A stretch of 64,000 bases of DNA from Morganella morganii H1r (lineage in GTDB: Bacteria > Pseudomonadota > Gammaproteobacteria > Enterobacterales > Enterobacteriaceae): NCBI RefSeq assembly GCF_000633515.1, contig NZ_AYMP01000004.1:62001-126000 (forward strand), in the 5' to 3' direction. Positions within the stretch are counted from its first letter, which is position 1. The number at the start of each line of letters is the position of its first letter. Of the stretch, positions 12,882 to 24,113 are shown piece after piece. Both the position numbers and the translations under genes were made by a program. The notes beneath the pieces are model-generated. The model saw only the letters and a list, made by a program, of their open reading frames with translations. It did no database searches and was not told the DNA's origin.

Positions 12882-13046
12882 ATGAGTCTTGAAAATGCCC
12901 CCGATGAGGTAAAACTGGCGGTCGATCTTATCTGTCTGCTGGAAGAGAACCGCATCCCGCCCGTAACCGTGCTCGCGGCGTTACAGATTGTCCGTCGCGA
13001 TTATGAAAACAAACTGCGCGATACTGACGGTGATCAGGCCGGCTGA
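12882..13046 (+). CDS. rsmS: Small pleiotropic regulator RsmS (YbaM)
   Basis: 54-aa protein starting [17 protein letters not shown], nearly the same start as E. coli YbaM/RsmS (53 aa). In Pectobacterium, RsmS affects secondary metabolism and virulence factors; its mechanism is not settled. An upstream in-frame ATG at 12834 lies inside priC, and the 12882 start is the one that matches the family. Its 3' end overlaps the convergent mscK end by 13 bp. Confidence 0.9.
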   Translation: MSLENAPDEVKLAVDLICLLEENRIPPVTVLAALQIVRRDYENKLRDTDGDQAG

Positions 13047-16000
13047 GCGCCGTCATCCTTATCTTTTCCCTGCACCTGCACTTCTTTACCGCTGTTCTGA
13101 TCGTGGAGATACACTTCCAGCTGGTTGAAGGCGATATTGATATCGTTTTCGCGCGCCATCCGGTCAATCGCGCGGTTCACTTCATCCGTGGTGGCACTGC
13201 GGTCACCGATGGTGCGCACATAGAAACGCAGCTGGTGATCGAGACTGCTGGCACCAAACTCGGTAAAATACACGCCCGGTGCCGGGTCAGTCATTACTTT
13301 CGGGTTATCGGTGGCGGCTTTCAGTAAGACCTCTTTCACTTTCGCCAGATCCGAACCGTAAGCCACACCGACATTAATCACAATCCGCGTGACCGTATCA
13401 GACAGTGACCAGTTGGTCAGGCGCTCGGTCATAAAGGCTTTGTTCGGGATAATCACTTCTTTGCGGTCAAAATCAATCACCGTGGTCGCACGGATACGGA
13501 TTTTGTTAACCGTACCGGAGAAGGTGCCGATAGTGACGGTATCGCCGATGCGGATCGGGCGCTCGAACAGAATAATGATACCTGAGACAAAGTTGGCAAA
13601 GATTTCCTGTAACCCGAAGCTGAGACCGAAGGTTAAGGCTGCCGCCAGCCACTGTAATTTACCCCACGACACCCCGAGCGTACCGAACGCGGCAATCGTC
13701 CCGATCCCGACAATCAGGTAAGTCAGAATCGTGGTGATGGCGTACGAGGTGCCCTGACGCAGTGAGAGACGTGAGAGCACAAGGACTTCCAGCAGCCCCG
13801 GCAGGTTGCGCATCATTATCCAGGAAATCACCACAATCAGGACAGACAGGATAAGATCCCCGAGCGTAACCGCCTCTGCCACATTCCCCAGCGCGGTATC
13901 GACGTTGTAATGCCACAGAGTGATACTGTCGAAGAAGGAGAATATGGTAATAAAATCAGACCATATACCGTAGAACGCCACCGCAAAGACAATAAACAGA
14001 ACCATCGAGGTCAGCCGCAGCGACTGCTGGTTAATCAGCTCCATCGACATCGGCGGCTCTTCCACAATCATATCCGGGACATCATCCCCCTCATGTTGTT
14101 CTTTATGCTGAACCTGCTGTTTCTGACGGCGGGCCAGCGCACGCTGATAAGTCAGCCGCCGCGCCGCCAGAGCCAGGCCGCGCAGACAGGTGTGATACAC
14201 CATATACCACATCAGCAGCAGATAGAGGCTGTCTATCCAGCGGCTGCTCAGGCGCAGCGCCGTGTAGTAATACCCCAGACCGACCAGCACCACCAGAACC
14301 AGCGGGGAGAACGTCAGCAGGGTCAGCAGAAACGCCCGCACCAGGTGAGAGCCTTTCTCGCGCCAGATCTCAATGCAGAACGGCAGTGTGAATGCAAAGA
14401 CGAACACCAGCGCCACCGGCACCACCAGCTGACCAATCACATCATCCACCAGACGCAGCGGATATTCCATGCCGTAAGCGGCCCACAGCATAATCGGCAG
14501 CAGCGGCAGGGCCAGACGCACCAGTCTGCGGCGGCCGGTACGGCAGATCTCCGGGTCAATCCCGAAGTGCGTGACCGCAATTCCTTCCGGTTTCATCACC
14601 CGGTAGCTCCACTCGAACAGCACCCAGAAGAGAGCCAGCTGGCGGGAGATAGTCCACATCAGCGCGGAATCCGCACTGCCGGTTTTCAGGCAAAAATACC
14701 CGAAAGCGATCACAAGCAGTGAGGAAGGCAGGGTTTTGATCAGCGTCAGCCCCAGCGCCATCGGCGTGTATATCTGCCGGTCTTTTTTCAGTCGTCCGAC
14801 ATCGGCATTAATTTCAGCCAGTTTGGTATCAATATTCTTGGTGCCGAAACGCAGCAGCAGCGCAATAATCAGCAGCGGAATGGTAATAAAGAGGGAATTG
14901 ACAAAACCGTTGACCAGGCTTTGCAGTGACCAGTTCAGATCCAGTGACGTCAGCTCCTGTTTGGCTGCGCCCGGGAAAGACTGAAACCAGGCCAGGTTTA
15001 CCGGCTTGTTACTGTTGACCCAGAAAATCTGCTGCGCGAGGGTTTTCTCCAGTGAAGCCACTACGGTAACCAGCTGAGTCTGATCCAGCTGCAGGTTAAT
15101 CGCCTGGGAAATCTGGTTGCCCATCTGGGTATTCAGCTGATCCAGCAGATCCTGACGGACGGACACCACCTGCATCAGTGCATGCTTCTGAGCCCGGAGA
15201 TCCGCTTCGGTCGCCGGTACATCATGGGTTTTGGCGTATTCATCAATCAGGGTACTGACGAAATTGTCCGGCTGATAAAGCTTGTCGCGCTGTTGGTTGA
15301 TTTCAAACTGCGCCAGGCGCATATCCGCAATTCTGTCCGGTAAATCCTTAATCAGCAAATCCGGCGGCAGGTTGATCTGCTCTTTAAACAGGATACGGGA
15401 GAGCAGCAGACTGCCGCGCAACACCGTAATCTGCTCTTTGAGGTTGCGCTCGGATTGCAGCGCGCGATCCAGAATACTGCGTATTTTAATCGTGCGCTGC
15501 ACCAGCTGGTTATTATCACGGGTAGCGGCGACCAGTTTTTCACTTAAATCATGATTGAGCGCGATTTCACGCTGCACCAGCGGATCGTCCTGCATATTAC
15601 GCGGGGTATCATCCGAACTCTGAGCCTCTTTGGCTGCTTCTTCCGAATAATCCAGCCGTTTACTGCTGACGGTTTCCTGAATCACATCAATATTGCTTTC
15701 CAGCTGCCTGATGCGTTCCACCACATAGTCACGCTGCACCTGCAGCAGGTTCTGCAGCAGGGTGTTCGACTGTAATGCCCGCTTCTGATAATCAATCTGC
15801 TGCTGTAAGTAATACTGCTCTACCTGAAGGGCTTCAATTTCCGTCGGCCGCAGCACTTTCTGGGCCGCCATAGAGTCATTCAGTTCAACTCGGATCTGCT
15901 GCAGGCGCTGCACATTGGCATACATAATATTCTGCGCGCGTTCAGGCTGAGTCTGGAGTGCAATCAGATCACTGTTATAAGAAGAGAGGTTATTCTGTGC

Positions 16001-16450
16001 GGTCTGCAACGCCTCAAGGGTGCTGTTAAGTTTCATCTCCAGCTGTGAGAGCGGCAGATTCTCAATGGAGGCCCGGTACTCCGCCACGCCTTCATCCGTT
16101 AATGATTTAATCTGCGTTAATTTTTGTGTGACCTGATCTGACAGTTTCGGGGCTTCATCCACCCGTTTTTTCAGTGCCTGTGATTTCTCTTTCAGGGCAT
16201 CGAGATTGTCATAAAACACCAGCGCCCGCTCCAGATCCTGCACTGATAACTTATCAGCAGCAGTCTGCTCTTTGCGGTTATTCAGGGCATTGAGTTCGGT
16301 CTGAATGGTGTTACGGTCCGGAATATCCGGCGCGGCCGCCAGTGCACTGTTCTGAACCAGTACCGGCAGCAGAAAGATAAAACAGGTAAAAAGACGGAGG
16401 AAAATCTGCCTCAGCAGACCGGAAGCCGGGACACGGCTGATTCGCTTCAT
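13034..16450 (-). CDS. mscK: Mechanosensitive channel MscK
   Basis: Large potassium-dependent mechanosensitive channel of the MscS superfamily in the inner membrane, 1138 aa from the start chosen here (E. coli 1120). An AGGTGG ribosome site precedes the ATG at 16450, better than the GTG four codons upstream. A signal peptide (residues about 10-40, ending ALAA) leads into a periplasmic coiled-coil region of roughly 450 aa, then about eleven membrane segments, and the MscS pore/beta domain near residues 880-1090 ([30 protein letters not shown] split over adjacent segments). The C-terminal tail is charged. It stands between rsmS (convergent) and ychN. Confidence 0.93.
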   Translation of the reverse strand: MKRISRVPASGLLRQIFLRLFTCFIFLLPVLVQNSALAAAPDIPDRNTIQTELNALNNRKEQTAADKLSVQDLERALVFYDNLDALKEKSQALKKRVDEAPKLSDQVTQKLTQIKSLTDEGVAEYRASIENLPLSQLEMKLNSTLEALQTAQNNLSSYNSDLIALQTQPERAQNIMYANVQRLQQIRVELNDSMAAQKVLRPTEIEALQVEQYYLQQQIDYQKRALQSNTLLQNLLQVQRDYVVERIRQLESNIDVIQETVSSKRLDYSEEAAKEAQSSDDTPRNMQDDPLVQREIALNHDLSEKLVAATRDNNQLVQRTIKIRSILDRALQSERNLKEQITVLRGSLLLSRILFKEQINLPPDLLIKDLPDRIADMRLAQFEINQQRDKLYQPDNFVSTLIDEYAKTHDVPATEADLRAQKHALMQVVSVRQDLLDQLNTQMGNQISQAINLQLDQTQLVTVVASLEKTLAQQIFWVNSNKPVNLAWFQSFPGAAKQELTSLDLNWSLQSLVNGFVNSLFITIPLLIIALLLRFGTKNIDTKLAEINADVGRLKKDRQIYTPMALGLTLIKTLPSSLLVIAFGYFCLKTGSADSALMWTISRQLALFWVLFEWSYRVMKPEGIAVTHFGIDPEICRTGRRRLVRLALPLLPIMLWAAYGMEYPLRLVDDVIGQLVVPVALVFVFAFTLPFCIEIWREKGSHLVRAFLLTLLTFSPLVLVVLVGLGYYYTALRLSSRWIDSLYLLLMWYMVYHTCLRGLALAARRLTYQRALARRQKQQVQHKEQHEGDDVPDMIVEEPPMSMELINQQSLRLTSMVLFIVFAVAFYGIWSDFITIFSFFDSITLWHYNVDTALGNVAEAVTLGDLILSVLIVVISWIMMRNLPGLLEVLVLSRLSLRQGTSYAITTILTYLIVGIGTIAAFGTLGVSWGKLQWLAAALTFGLSFGLQEIFANFVSGIIILFERPIRIGDTVTIGTFSGTVNKIRIRATTVIDFDRKEVIIPNKAFMTERLTNWSLSDTVTRIVINVGVAYGSDLAKVKEVLLKAATDNPKVMTDPAPGVYFTEFGASSLDHQLRFYVRTIGDRSATTDEVNRAIDRMARENDINIAFNQLEVYLHDQNSGKEVQVQGKDKDDGAQPA

Positions 16451-16504
16451 AATAATATCCACCTGTATCTGCCCTTCCCCGGCTGTTTGTTTCAGGTTAT
16501 CTGA

Positions 16505-16858
16505 TTAAAAGGTAATGATTTTTTCTGCATCCAGTGACCACTGTGCCAGTTCGGCCAGCGTCCCGACCTGCACACCGTCCACCAGCGGAAGCTCAGTGAT
16601 ACCGCGCGCATCGGTACAGGTTTTGCACAGCTTAATCTCTGTTTTCTGTGCCGCCAGGATCTCCAGCATCTGTTTCAGGTTATAACCTTCTTTCGGCTGC
16701 TGACCGCGTAACCCGGCAACCACCGCATCTGACATCAGAAAAATATTCATCGGCACCTGAGTATCCTGCTCTTTAATCGCAATTGCCAGACGCAGAGCAT
16801 TAAATAAAGATTCACTGCCATACGCAGCGCCGTTAGCAATAATTAATACAGGCTTCAT
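16505..16858 (-). CDS. ychN: DsrE-family protein YchN
   Basis: 117-aa protein very like E. coli YchN (117 aa), a hexameric DsrE/F-like protein of unknown physiological role related to the sulfur-relay proteins TusBCD. It has IANGAAYGSESLFNALRLA at the N-terminus and the conserved Cys pair in IKLCKTCTDARG near residues 76-87. In E. coli ychN is elsewhere; here it lies 37 bp past the acrR stop on the same strand, so read-through from acrR is possible. Confidence 0.88.
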   Translation of the reverse strand: MKPVLIIANGAAYGSESLFNALRLAIAIKEQDTQVPMNIFLMSDAVVAGLRGQQPKEGYNLKQMLEILAAQKTEIKLCKTCTDARGITELPLVDGVQVGTLAELAQWSLDAEKIITF

Positions 16859-16895
16859 ACATGATATCCTTAAGGTTAATGTTATAAAATGTAAA

Positions 16896-17543
16896 TCAGG
16901 CGTCTGCCGACGGTAGTTGCATATTTTTACTGAGCATTAACATATCCAGATAACCGTCAACCAAATATTCGGCCTGCCCGCTGATATTAAAACTCTCGCT
17001 GGAAAAGAGCCAGTTTTCTAACAGCCCGGTTATCATCCCGCGCAGCATAATAGCCGCACGGCGCAGGTCGAGGGTTGACGGCAGCAGCCCCAGTGTGACG
17101 CTTTCTATCAGAAAAGATTCTATTCTGGAGTATTCCGCAGCATATAAATTTTGCCTGATGGTAATTAATTCGCTCATTTCACCGGTAAATTCACATTTAT
17201 GAAATGAAATGCTCAAAATAGCCCGCATTTTGGGATCGGATGCCACAGACGTCAGAATGTAAATTAATATTTTCTTAAACACTAAAAGTGGATTATCCGG
17301 GTATTTTGCCCGATACTCTTGTTCAATAAAGCCAATTTTCGTATCGGTTATCGAACAGACTTCAGTAAACAGATCAACTTTATTTTTGAAGTGCCAATAG
17401 ATCGCACCACGGGTCACACCTGCTTGCTTTGCAATATCCACTAATGACGTCGCAGACACGCCCCGCTCACTGAAGGCGGTCAATGCGGCATCAATAATCT
17501 GCCGGCGGGTTTCGCCGGCCTGTTGTTTAGTTTTTCGTGCCAT
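16896..17543 (-). CDS. acrR: TetR-family repressor of acrAB
   Basis: 215 aa, the same as E. coli AcrR. The N-terminal helix-turn-helix (FSERGVSATSLVDIAKQAGVTRGAIYWHFKNKVDLF, split here as FSERGVSATSLVDIAK and AGVTRGAIYWHFKNK, near residues 30-64) is typical of TetR proteins; the variable C-terminal domain would bind drugs. It is divergent from acrA, with an operator palindrome between them, so it is expected to repress acrAB and itself. Confidence 0.95.
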   Translation of the reverse strand: MARKTKQQAGETRRQIIDAALTAFSERGVSATSLVDIAKQAGVTRGAIYWHFKNKVDLFTEVCSITDTKIGFIEQEYRAKYPDNPLLVFKKILIYILTSVASDPKMRAILSISFHKCEFTGEMSELITIRQNLYAAEYSRIESFLIESVTLGLLPSTLDLRRAAIMLRGMITGLLENWLFSSESFNISGQAEYLVDGYLDMLMLSKNMQLPSADA

Positions 17544-17571
17544 GTAAGGCCTGTGTCATCTGAAGTTAATT

Positions 17572-17595
17572 TACATACATTCGTGTATGTTTGTA
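17572..17595. promoter_or_regulatory. AcrR operator
   Basis: A 24-bp imperfect inverted repeat, left arm tacatacatt and right arm tatgtttgta, lies midway between acrR and acrA. It closely matches the known E. coli acrR operator (arms tacatacatt and aatgtatgta). One site would control both divergent promoters. Confidence 0.85.
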
Positions 17596-17668
17596 TTATA
17601 GCACGCTGATTTATTAGTTAATCAACCATATTTACCGGTTAAAAATCGACATTTTATAGAGGTTTACT

Positions 17669-18862
17669 ATGCGAAAAAACAGAGGCGTTCTACCTCTGGC
17701 GATGCTCGTTCTGTCCGGGAGCTTTCTGCTGTCCGGATGTGGTGAAGAGCAGAAGCAAGGGGGCGAAATGCCACCGCCGGATGTTAAAGTTGTCACACTG
17801 AAAGCTGCACCACTGACAGTGAGCACAGAACTGCCGGGACGAACTTCTGCTTACCGCATCGCGGAAGTACGCCCTCAGGTCGGCGGCATCATTTTAAAAC
17901 GCAACTACAAAGAAGGAAGTGACGTCAAAGAAGGCGAATCGCTCTATCAAATTGATCCGGCTCCTTTTCAGGCCACGCTGAACAGCGCGCAGGCTGAACT
18001 GGCCAAAGCCAGAGCAAATGCCGAACTGGCCCGCCTGACAGTGAACCGCTATAAACCGTTGCTGGGAACAAACTATATCAGCCGCCAGGATTATGATGAG
18101 GCGGTCTCCACATACGCACAGGCTCAGGCTGCAGTCCAGGCTGCACAAGCCGCTGTTCAGACAGCACAAATCAACCTGAACTACACCAAAGTTACATCAC
18201 CGATTTCCGGCCTGTCCGGGAAATCAAACGTGACTGAAGGTGCATTAGTGGCAACGGGTCAGACCCAGGCACTGACACTGGTTCAGCAGATTGACCCTAT
18301 CTATGTGGATGTGACTCAGTCCAGCGATGATTATCTGCGTCTGAAACACGAAATCGCCAGCGGTGTCGTGGATAAAGAACAGGGTAAAGTGGCGGTCAGT
18401 CTGGTGACAGCGGAAAACAAAGATTATACCCATAAAGGTTATCTGGAATTCTCCGATGTGACGGTTGACGAAACCACCGGTTCTATCACCATGCGTGCCG
18501 TGTTCCCGAACCCGCAGGAAACCCTGCTGCCGGGCATGTTTGTCCGCGCCCGTGTTGATGAAGGTGTGCGTCCTGACGCCATCCTGATCCCTCAGCAGGG
18601 TGTTATCCGTACAGCCAAAGGGGGTGCGGTGGTTAACATTGTGAACGCCAAAAATGAAATCGAAGTCCGTCCGGTCACTGTCGGTCAGTCTTACGGCAGC
18701 TCATGGCTGGTCACATCCGGTGTGAACGATGGTGAGCGCGTGGTGGTTGAAGGCTTCCAGAAAATCAAAGCGGGTGCTGCCGTTAAGGCAACAGAAGCAG
18801 ATTTAAATGCACAGCCGGCGGCTGCGCCGAAAAATACTGAATCTGCTCAGAAGTCCCAATAA
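17669..18862 (+). CDS. acrA: Multidrug efflux periplasmic adaptor AcrA
   Basis: Membrane-fusion lipoprotein that joins AcrB to TolC. It is 397 aa, as in E. coli. The lipobox LLSGC (Cys near residue 25) follows a signal peptide. The barrel-sandwich lipoyl half-motifs are near residues 60-100 (VGGIILKRNYKEGSDVKEG split) and 175-205; between them is the alpha-hairpin rich in A, Q and L (AQAAVQAAQAAVQTAQINL). The C-terminus is rich in Ala/Pro. Spaced 14 bp before acrB, so co-transcribed. Confidence 0.96.
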   Translation: MRKNRGVLPLAMLVLSGSFLLSGCGEEQKQGGEMPPPDVKVVTLKAAPLTVSTELPGRTSAYRIAEVRPQVGGIILKRNYKEGSDVKEGESLYQIDPAPFQATLNSAQAELAKARANAELARLTVNRYKPLLGTNYISRQDYDEAVSTYAQAQAAVQAAQAAVQTAQINLNYTKVTSPISGLSGKSNVTEGALVATGQTQALTLVQQIDPIYVDVTQSSDDYLRLKHEIASGVVDKEQGKVAVSLVTAENKDYTHKGYLEFSDVTVDETTGSITMRAVFPNPQETLLPGMFVRARVDEGVRPDAILIPQQGVIRTAKGGAVVNIVNAKNEIEVRPVTVGQSYGSSWLVTSGVNDGERVVVEGFQKIKAGAAVKATEADLNAQPAAAPKNTESAQKSQ

Positions 18863-18876
18863 GGAGTCAGTGATTC

Positions 18877-21800
18877 ATGCCAAAGTTTTTTATTGAAAGA
18901 CCGATATTTGCATGGGTAATCGCCATTATTACCATGCTTGCAGGTCTGTTGGCGATCATGAAACTGCCGGTGGCACAGTATCCGACTGTTGCACCGCCGA
19001 CTATTTCAATTTCCGCAAACTATCCGGGCGCCGATGCCGAAACGGTTCAGAACACGGTAACGCAGGTTATCGAACAGAACATGAACGGTATCGACAAAAT
19101 GGTGTACATGTCTTCAACCAGTGACTCAGCGGGTAACATGAATATCTCGCTGACCTTTGAAGCGGACGCCAACCCGGATATTGCTCAGGTACAGGTTCAG
19201 AATAAACTCCAGCTGGCAATGCCGCTGCTTCCTCAGGAAGTTCAGCAGCAGGGGATTACGGTTGAGAAATCAGCCAGTTCATTCCTGCTGGTGGCGGGTT
19301 TTATCTCTGAAGACGGCTCAATGTCACAAAATGACATTGCGGACTATGTCGGCTCCAACATCAAAGATCCGATCAGCCGTGTCGGCGGTGTGGGTGAGAC
19401 CCAGCTGTTCGGCAGCCCGTATGCTATGCGTATCTGGCTTGACCCGGATAAACTGGTTAAATACAACCTGAGTACGATTGATATCATCAATGCCATTCAG
19501 GTACAAAACAACCAGGTTGCCGCCGGTCAGTTAGGGGGAACCCCGCCGGTACCAAACCAGCGCCTGAACGCCTCCATCATTGCACAGACCCGTCTGAACA
19601 GTCCTGAGCAGTTTCAGGAAATCATGCTGCGGGTTAACACTGACGGCTCCGTTGTCCGCCTGAAAGATGTGGCATATGTTGAACTGGGTGCAGAAAACTA
19701 CGGCAGTATCGCCCGCTATAACGGTAAACCGGCAGCGGGTATCGGGATCAAACTGGCGACCGGCGCTAACGCACTGGATACCGCCAAAGCAGTCCGCGAT
19801 ACACTGAACAATATGTCCGAGTTCTTCCCGGACGGTCTGACTGTTGTTTATCCGTACGATACGACACCATTCGTCAAAATCTCCATTTTCGAAGTGGTGA
19901 AAACACTGGTCGAAGCGATCATGCTGGTGTTTGTGGTGATGTATCTGTTCCTGCAAAACTTCCGTGCAACGCTGATCCCGACAATCGCCGTACCGGTGGT
20001 ACTGCTGGGGACCTTTGCCACCCTCGCCGCCTTCGGGTATTCGATCAATACCCTGACGATGTTTGCGATGGTACTGGCAATCGGTCTTCTGGTGGATGAC
20101 GCCATCGTGGTGGTGGAAAACGTCGAGCGTGTTATGCAGGAGACCGGCCTGCCGCCGAAAGAAGCCACAAAAGTGTCGATGGTTCAGATCCAGAGCGCCC
20201 TGGTCGGTATCGCCATGGTGTTATCAGCGGTATTTATTCCGATGGCCTTCTTCGGCGGGTCAACCGGGGCAATCTACCGTCAGTTCTCGATTACCATTGT
20301 TTCCGCGATGATATTATCCGTCTTCGTGGCACTGATCCTGACACCGGCACTGTGTGCCACTATGCTTAAACCAATCACCAAAGGCAGCCACGGCACACAA
20401 ACCGGGTTCTTCGGCTGGTTTAACCGTATGTTTGAGAAGCAGACCAACCACTACACCAACAGTGTGGGCCGTATGCTGCGCGGGACCGGGCGTTACCTGC
20501 TGATCTATGTGCTGCTGGTTGCAGGCATGATCTTCATGTTTACCCGTCTGCCGACATCGTTCCTGCCTGAAGAGGACCAGGGCGTACTGCTGACGATGGT
20601 TCAGTTATCTCCGGGCTCCACACAGGAACAAACCCAGATTGTTCTTGATGGTGTCAGTAAGTACTATCTGGAAAATGAAAAAGACGTGGTTGAATCTGTC
20701 TTTACCGTTAACGGCTTCGGCTTTGCGGGTCAGGGACAGAATATGGGTCTGGCGTTTATCGTTCTGAAAAACTGGGATGAACGTAAGGCGAAAGAAGATA
20801 AGGTGGAAGCGGTTGTTGCACGCGCCAACCAGCACTTCTTTACCGATACCTCAGCCATGATCTTCGCGGTTAACATTCCGCCGATTGTGGAACTGGGTTC
20901 ATCCAGCGGCTTCGATCTCGAACTGATGGATAACGCCAACCAGGGTCATGAAGCACTGACCGCTGCCCGTAACCAGTTACTGAAGATGGCAGGCGAGCAT
21001 CCGGATATGCTGGTGCAGGTGCGTCCGAACGGGATGGAAGATACCTCACAGTATCATATCCATGTCGATCAGCAGAAAGCAGAGGCATTAGGGGTTGATA
21101 TCCAAACCATTAACGCCGCGCTGAGCACCATGTTCGGCGGCAGCTACGTCAACGACTTTATCGACCGCGGTCGTGTGAAGAAAGTGTACGTACAGGCTGA
21201 TGCCCCGTTCCGTATGCAGCCGAAAAATATTGCTGAGCAGTATGTCCGCAATAATCAGGGTCAGATGGTACCATTCTCTGCCTTTATCGATACGCAAAAG
21301 GATCCGTGGACCTTCGGTTCACCGCGCCTTGAACGTTATAACGGTATTCCGGCTATGCAGATTCAGGGCAGCGCCGCACCGGGTAAAAGTAGTGGTGATG
21401 CGATGGCACTGATGGAAAGCATGGCGAAAGAACTGCCGCAGGGCTTTGGTGTTGAATGGACAGGTATGTCTTACCAGGAAAAACTGTCCGGTAACCAGGC
21501 ACCTGCACTGTATACTATCTCTCTGATTGTGGTCTTCCTCTGTCTGGCGGCCCTGTATGAGAGCTGGTCGGTTCCGTTCTCTGTTATGCTGGTGGTTCCG
21601 CTCGGGGTTATCGGCGCACTGTTACTGACCCATGCACGCGGGCTGGATAACGACGTGTACTTCAAGGTCGGCCTGCTGACAACCATTGGTCTGTCGGCGA
21701 AGAACGCCATCCTGATAGTGGAATTCGCCAAAGACCTGATGGAGAAAGAAGGTAAAGGGCTGATTGAGGCAACACTGGAAGCCGTTAAGATGCGTCTGCG

Positions 21801-22053
21801 TCCTATCCTGATGACATCACTGGCCTTTATGCTCGGGGTTATACCATTAGTCCTGAGTAACGGTGCCGGTTCCGGTGCACAGAACGCCGTTGGTACCGGG
21901 GTATTCGGTGGTATGATCGCCGCGACCTCACTGGCTATCTTCTTCGTGCCGGTCTTCTATGTGGTTATCCGCCGCCGCTTCAGTAAGAAGAGTGACGACA
22001 TTGAGCATGCGCATGCGGTCACGCAGAAAAGTGATAGTCCTGACGGATTTTAA
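18877..22053 (+). CDS. acrB: Multidrug efflux RND transporter AcrB
   Basis: Proton-driven trimeric exporter of the inner membrane, 1058 aa (E. coli 1049). It starts [18 protein letters not shown], the HAE1-family N-terminus. The proton-relay Asp pair is in [18 protein letters not shown] near residue 407, and the matching Lys is in TM10 ([13 protein letters not shown] near 935-947). Large periplasmic loops follow TM1 and TM7. It exports detergents, bile salts and many antibiotics with AcrA and TolC. An SD (AAGGAG) lies just after the acrA stop. Confidence 0.97.
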   Translation: MPKFFIERPIFAWVIAIITMLAGLLAIMKLPVAQYPTVAPPTISISANYPGADAETVQNTVTQVIEQNMNGIDKMVYMSSTSDSAGNMNISLTFEADANPDIAQVQVQNKLQLAMPLLPQEVQQQGITVEKSASSFLLVAGFISEDGSMSQNDIADYVGSNIKDPISRVGGVGETQLFGSPYAMRIWLDPDKLVKYNLSTIDIINAIQVQNNQVAAGQLGGTPPVPNQRLNASIIAQTRLNSPEQFQEIMLRVNTDGSVVRLKDVAYVELGAENYGSIARYNGKPAAGIGIKLATGANALDTAKAVRDTLNNMSEFFPDGLTVVYPYDTTPFVKISIFEVVKTLVEAIMLVFVVMYLFLQNFRATLIPTIAVPVVLLGTFATLAAFGYSINTLTMFAMVLAIGLLVDDAIVVVENVERVMQETGLPPKEATKVSMVQIQSALVGIAMVLSAVFIPMAFFGGSTGAIYRQFSITIVSAMILSVFVALILTPALCATMLKPITKGSHGTQTGFFGWFNRMFEKQTNHYTNSVGRMLRGTGRYLLIYVLLVAGMIFMFTRLPTSFLPEEDQGVLLTMVQLSPGSTQEQTQIVLDGVSKYYLENEKDVVESVFTVNGFGFAGQGQNMGLAFIVLKNWDERKAKEDKVEAVVARANQHFFTDTSAMIFAVNIPPIVELGSSSGFDLELMDNANQGHEALTAARNQLLKMAGEHPDMLVQVRPNGMEDTSQYHIHVDQQKAEALGVDIQTINAALSTMFGGSYVNDFIDRGRVKKVYVQADAPFRMQPKNIAEQYVRNNQGQMVPFSAFIDTQKDPWTFGSPRLERYNGIPAMQIQGSAAPGKSSGDAMALMESMAKELPQGFGVEWTGMSYQEKLSGNQAPALYTISLIVVFLCLAALYESWSVPFSVMLVVPLGVIGALLLTHARGLDNDVYFKVGLLTTIGLSAKNAILIVEFAKDLMEKEGKGLIEATLEAVKMRLRPILMTSLAFMLGVIPLVLSNGAGSGAQNAVGTGVFGGMIAATSLAIFFVPVFYVVIRRRFSKKSDDIEHAHAVTQKSDSPDGF

Positions 22054-22067
22054 TCCTGCTTAAACAT

Positions 22068-22094
22068 AAAAAGGTCACATTAGTGACCTTTTTT
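22068..22094 (+). terminator. acrAB terminator
   Basis: Stem aaaaaggtcac/gtgaccttttt with a 4-base loop and a T-run, 15 bp past the acrB stop. Confidence 0.85.
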
Positions 22095-22615
22095 ATATTT
22101 TTGACATGACGAATATTTTTAAATTTGAGTAAGAAAAACTTAAATAAACAATAGATGAGTGTAAATTATTACTTTTCGCAAATGTAAGGTTTTGTCATAA
22201 CACGTTATGATTCATCACCTGCCCTTCCTCATAAAAATTCAGTAAATTTAAGCAGATGAGTAATAACAGACTGTGCATCCACGCATTTATTCTGTATTTA
22301 AATTTACTTTTTTTGTATTTTGGCTAGTGACAAGAGCCGAAATAGTGTTATATTACCAACAGGGTTAACTCAGACCTTTTTATCCACATCTTTTTCCGGA
22401 ACATCACGTTCACTGACTGAAACAGATTAACACGTAATCAGCGTCTGGTTATCCGCTTGTGCTGAACGGATCTTTACGTTACCTTTATTTATAATTAAAG
22501 GCTGATGCTATATATAATATACCGACGTCGATAACGTAATACCTTACTCATGTGTTAATTATAATTTAACGTTTTTCAGCGCCTTATCATTCCCGGTTAC
22601 ATTCAGGAGGTGATT
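22095..22615 (+). promoter_or_regulatory. Long AT-rich leader upstream of tomB-hha
   Basis: About 520 bp with no ORF that looks like a gene. It is strongly AT-rich and has several TATAAT-like hexamers near 22510-22525, so it probably holds the tomB-hha promoter(s) and H-NS/Hha binding tracts. I see no specific operator or hairpin that I could name. The AGGAGGTGA Shine-Dalgarno at 22605-22613 fixes the tomB start. Confidence 0.45.
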
Positions 22616-22975
22616 ATGGACGAGTATTCTCCACGAAATTACGATATTGCGGTATTGAAGTATCTGTGTGATGAACTTTGCCGTGAAGGCACGCAAACGC
22701 TCATCAGAAGCAATAATTATTGGGTTAATGATTTAGCCTCAGATTCAAACTTAAAACTTAACGAATTATTAGGTTACATTGCTGACGTAACCTGGAGTTT
22801 TAAGATAAAACATACACAAAATAAGGACCTCATCTCATTTGTCGATGAATACATCGATGAAACTTACGCGCTGTTTGGTCAGATGGAAGTTTCATTTAAT
22901 GACGTTGAGGAATGGAAGAAGATGGCATCACTGGTAAGCAGCATGCTGACCAGCGAGGGGCATCTTGTCCACTAA
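22616..22975 (+). CDS. tomB: Hha-toxicity modulator / biofilm antitoxin TomB
   Basis: 119-aa TomB (YbaJ) protein, paired with Hha as a toxin-antitoxin-like and biofilm-regulating couple in enterobacteria. It starts MDEYSPRNYDIAVLKYLCDEL like the E. coli protein (MDEYSP), then shows SNNYWVNDLASDSNLKLNELL. An upstream in-frame GTG (22610) overlaps the Shine-Dalgarno, so the ATG at 22616 is preferred. It is acidic. 60 bp before hha, same strand, so one operon. Confidence 0.92.
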   Translation: MDEYSPRNYDIAVLKYLCDELCREGTQTLIRSNNYWVNDLASDSNLKLNELLGYIADVTWSFKIKHTQNKDLISFVDEYIDETYALFGQMEVSFNDVEEWKKMASLVSSMLTSEGHLVH

Positions 22976-23035
22976 CGGAATACAGACTTATATATCAGTA
23001 TATTGCGTACTAACAACTCAGCAAGAAGATAACAT

Positions 23036-23242
23036 ATGATGACTAAACTGGACTATCTCATGCGCTTACGTAAGTGCACTTCAATTGAAACACTGGAACG
23101 TGTCATTGAGAAGAACAAATATGAACTGACTGATGACGAGCTGGAGGTTTTTTATTCAGCTGCTGATCATCGTCTGGCCGAATTAACCATGAATAAACTG
23201 TATGACAAAATCCCGGCATCTGTCTGGAAGTTTGTCCGTTAA
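23036..23242 (+). CDS. hha: Haemolysin expression-modulating protein Hha
   Basis: 68-aa nucleoid-associated partner of H-NS that helps silence horizontally acquired AT-rich DNA. The core [11 protein letters not shown] followed by [19 protein letters not shown] and [19 protein letters not shown] is almost identical to E. coli Hha (72 aa), with a shorter N-terminus. It is the second gene of tomB-hha. Two consecutive ATG codons begin the ORF; either could be used. Confidence 0.95.
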   Translation: MMTKLDYLMRLRKCTSIETLERVIEKNKYELTDDELEVFYSAADHRLAELTMNKLYDKIPASVWKFVR

Positions 23243-23784
23243 TTCAGTCTGCTGTAACTGCCTCTCTTTCAGGCAATAGTCTTATTTTTAGTGATCCCGG
23301 GCCAAAGGCACAACTGGCTGACTTTGGCTTTCGCTCATGCCCGCTATTTATCCCGCTATTCTTTACCTATATTACGATACAGATATAATTTATCACAAAA
23401 GCATATATTTTATGTTTGTTTCACTCACCAGGTTATTAAATTCCGGTACGTATTTATTAATACACCGGCTATACAGAAAATTTCATTTTCACTATTTACC
23501 ACTATAATGTGTTAAATCAAAAATAAAATTTTTATCTGAACATGCTGTTTTATGTGAAACTCATTCTTTTATACTGACAACATAAAACAAATTTTACACA
23601 TATTGCTATATCCTTATATCTGATGTTATCTGCTGAACGTCCCGGTTTGTGCAGACAGAGATAATGTTAAATCATGAATATATGAACAATATGCGCCGGA
23701 TGAATATCAGAAGATATCGTCTGTTCAGACAGGGAGATTCAGAATCAGGAACGGGATAATCACAGAGACGGGTACAACTGAAAT
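23243..23784. other. Gene-free AT-rich interval between hha and ffs
   Basis: About 540 bp. A weak hairpin tgcct/aggca at 23259-23275 followed by cttattttta may end the hha transcript. The rest is AT-rich with only short ORFs that resemble nothing known to me. Confidence 0.5.
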
Positions 23785-23898
23785 GGGTGGGGGCCCTGCC
23801 AGCGACATCCCGGCACACAATTCCCCTGCTATGGCTGCTTCCTTCCGGACCTGACCGAGTTAACAAGTTCATGTTGCGGGAGAACCAACAAAGCCCCC
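23785..23898 (-). ncRNA. ffs: 4.5S RNA (bacterial SRP RNA)
   Basis: Read on the minus strand, this 114-base segment begins GGGGGC and ends GCCCCCACCC, so its ends pair as in 4.5S RNA. The SRP core is present: GGTCAGGTCCGGAAGGAAGC with the Ffh-binding GGTCAGG and the GGAA tetraloop, followed by AGCAGCC. It binds Ffh for co-translational membrane targeting. Length matches E. coli ffs (114 nt). It lies between hha and tesB, in the same neighbourhood as in E. coli. Confidence 0.95.
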
Positions 23899-24113
23899 AT
23901 AGGAACCCTCAATAATGAGGCGGTGCCATTATCCGGGATCAGCACTGAAATAGCAAGACAACCGGCGCTGACCGCTGTATTTTTACACACTACTGACATA
24001 ACAACAGATCTCTGCCGGCCGGGACCGCACATAACGGCGGTTTATCATTTTTCAATTGCACTGACAGCGATTAGAATGACCGGTTCCTGCTGAAATACTT
24101 AATAAGGGTAACT

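Noticed and set aside
13910-14722. 270-aa ORF antisense to mscK
   Set aside because: His/Gln-rich shadow of a membrane protein on the other strand.
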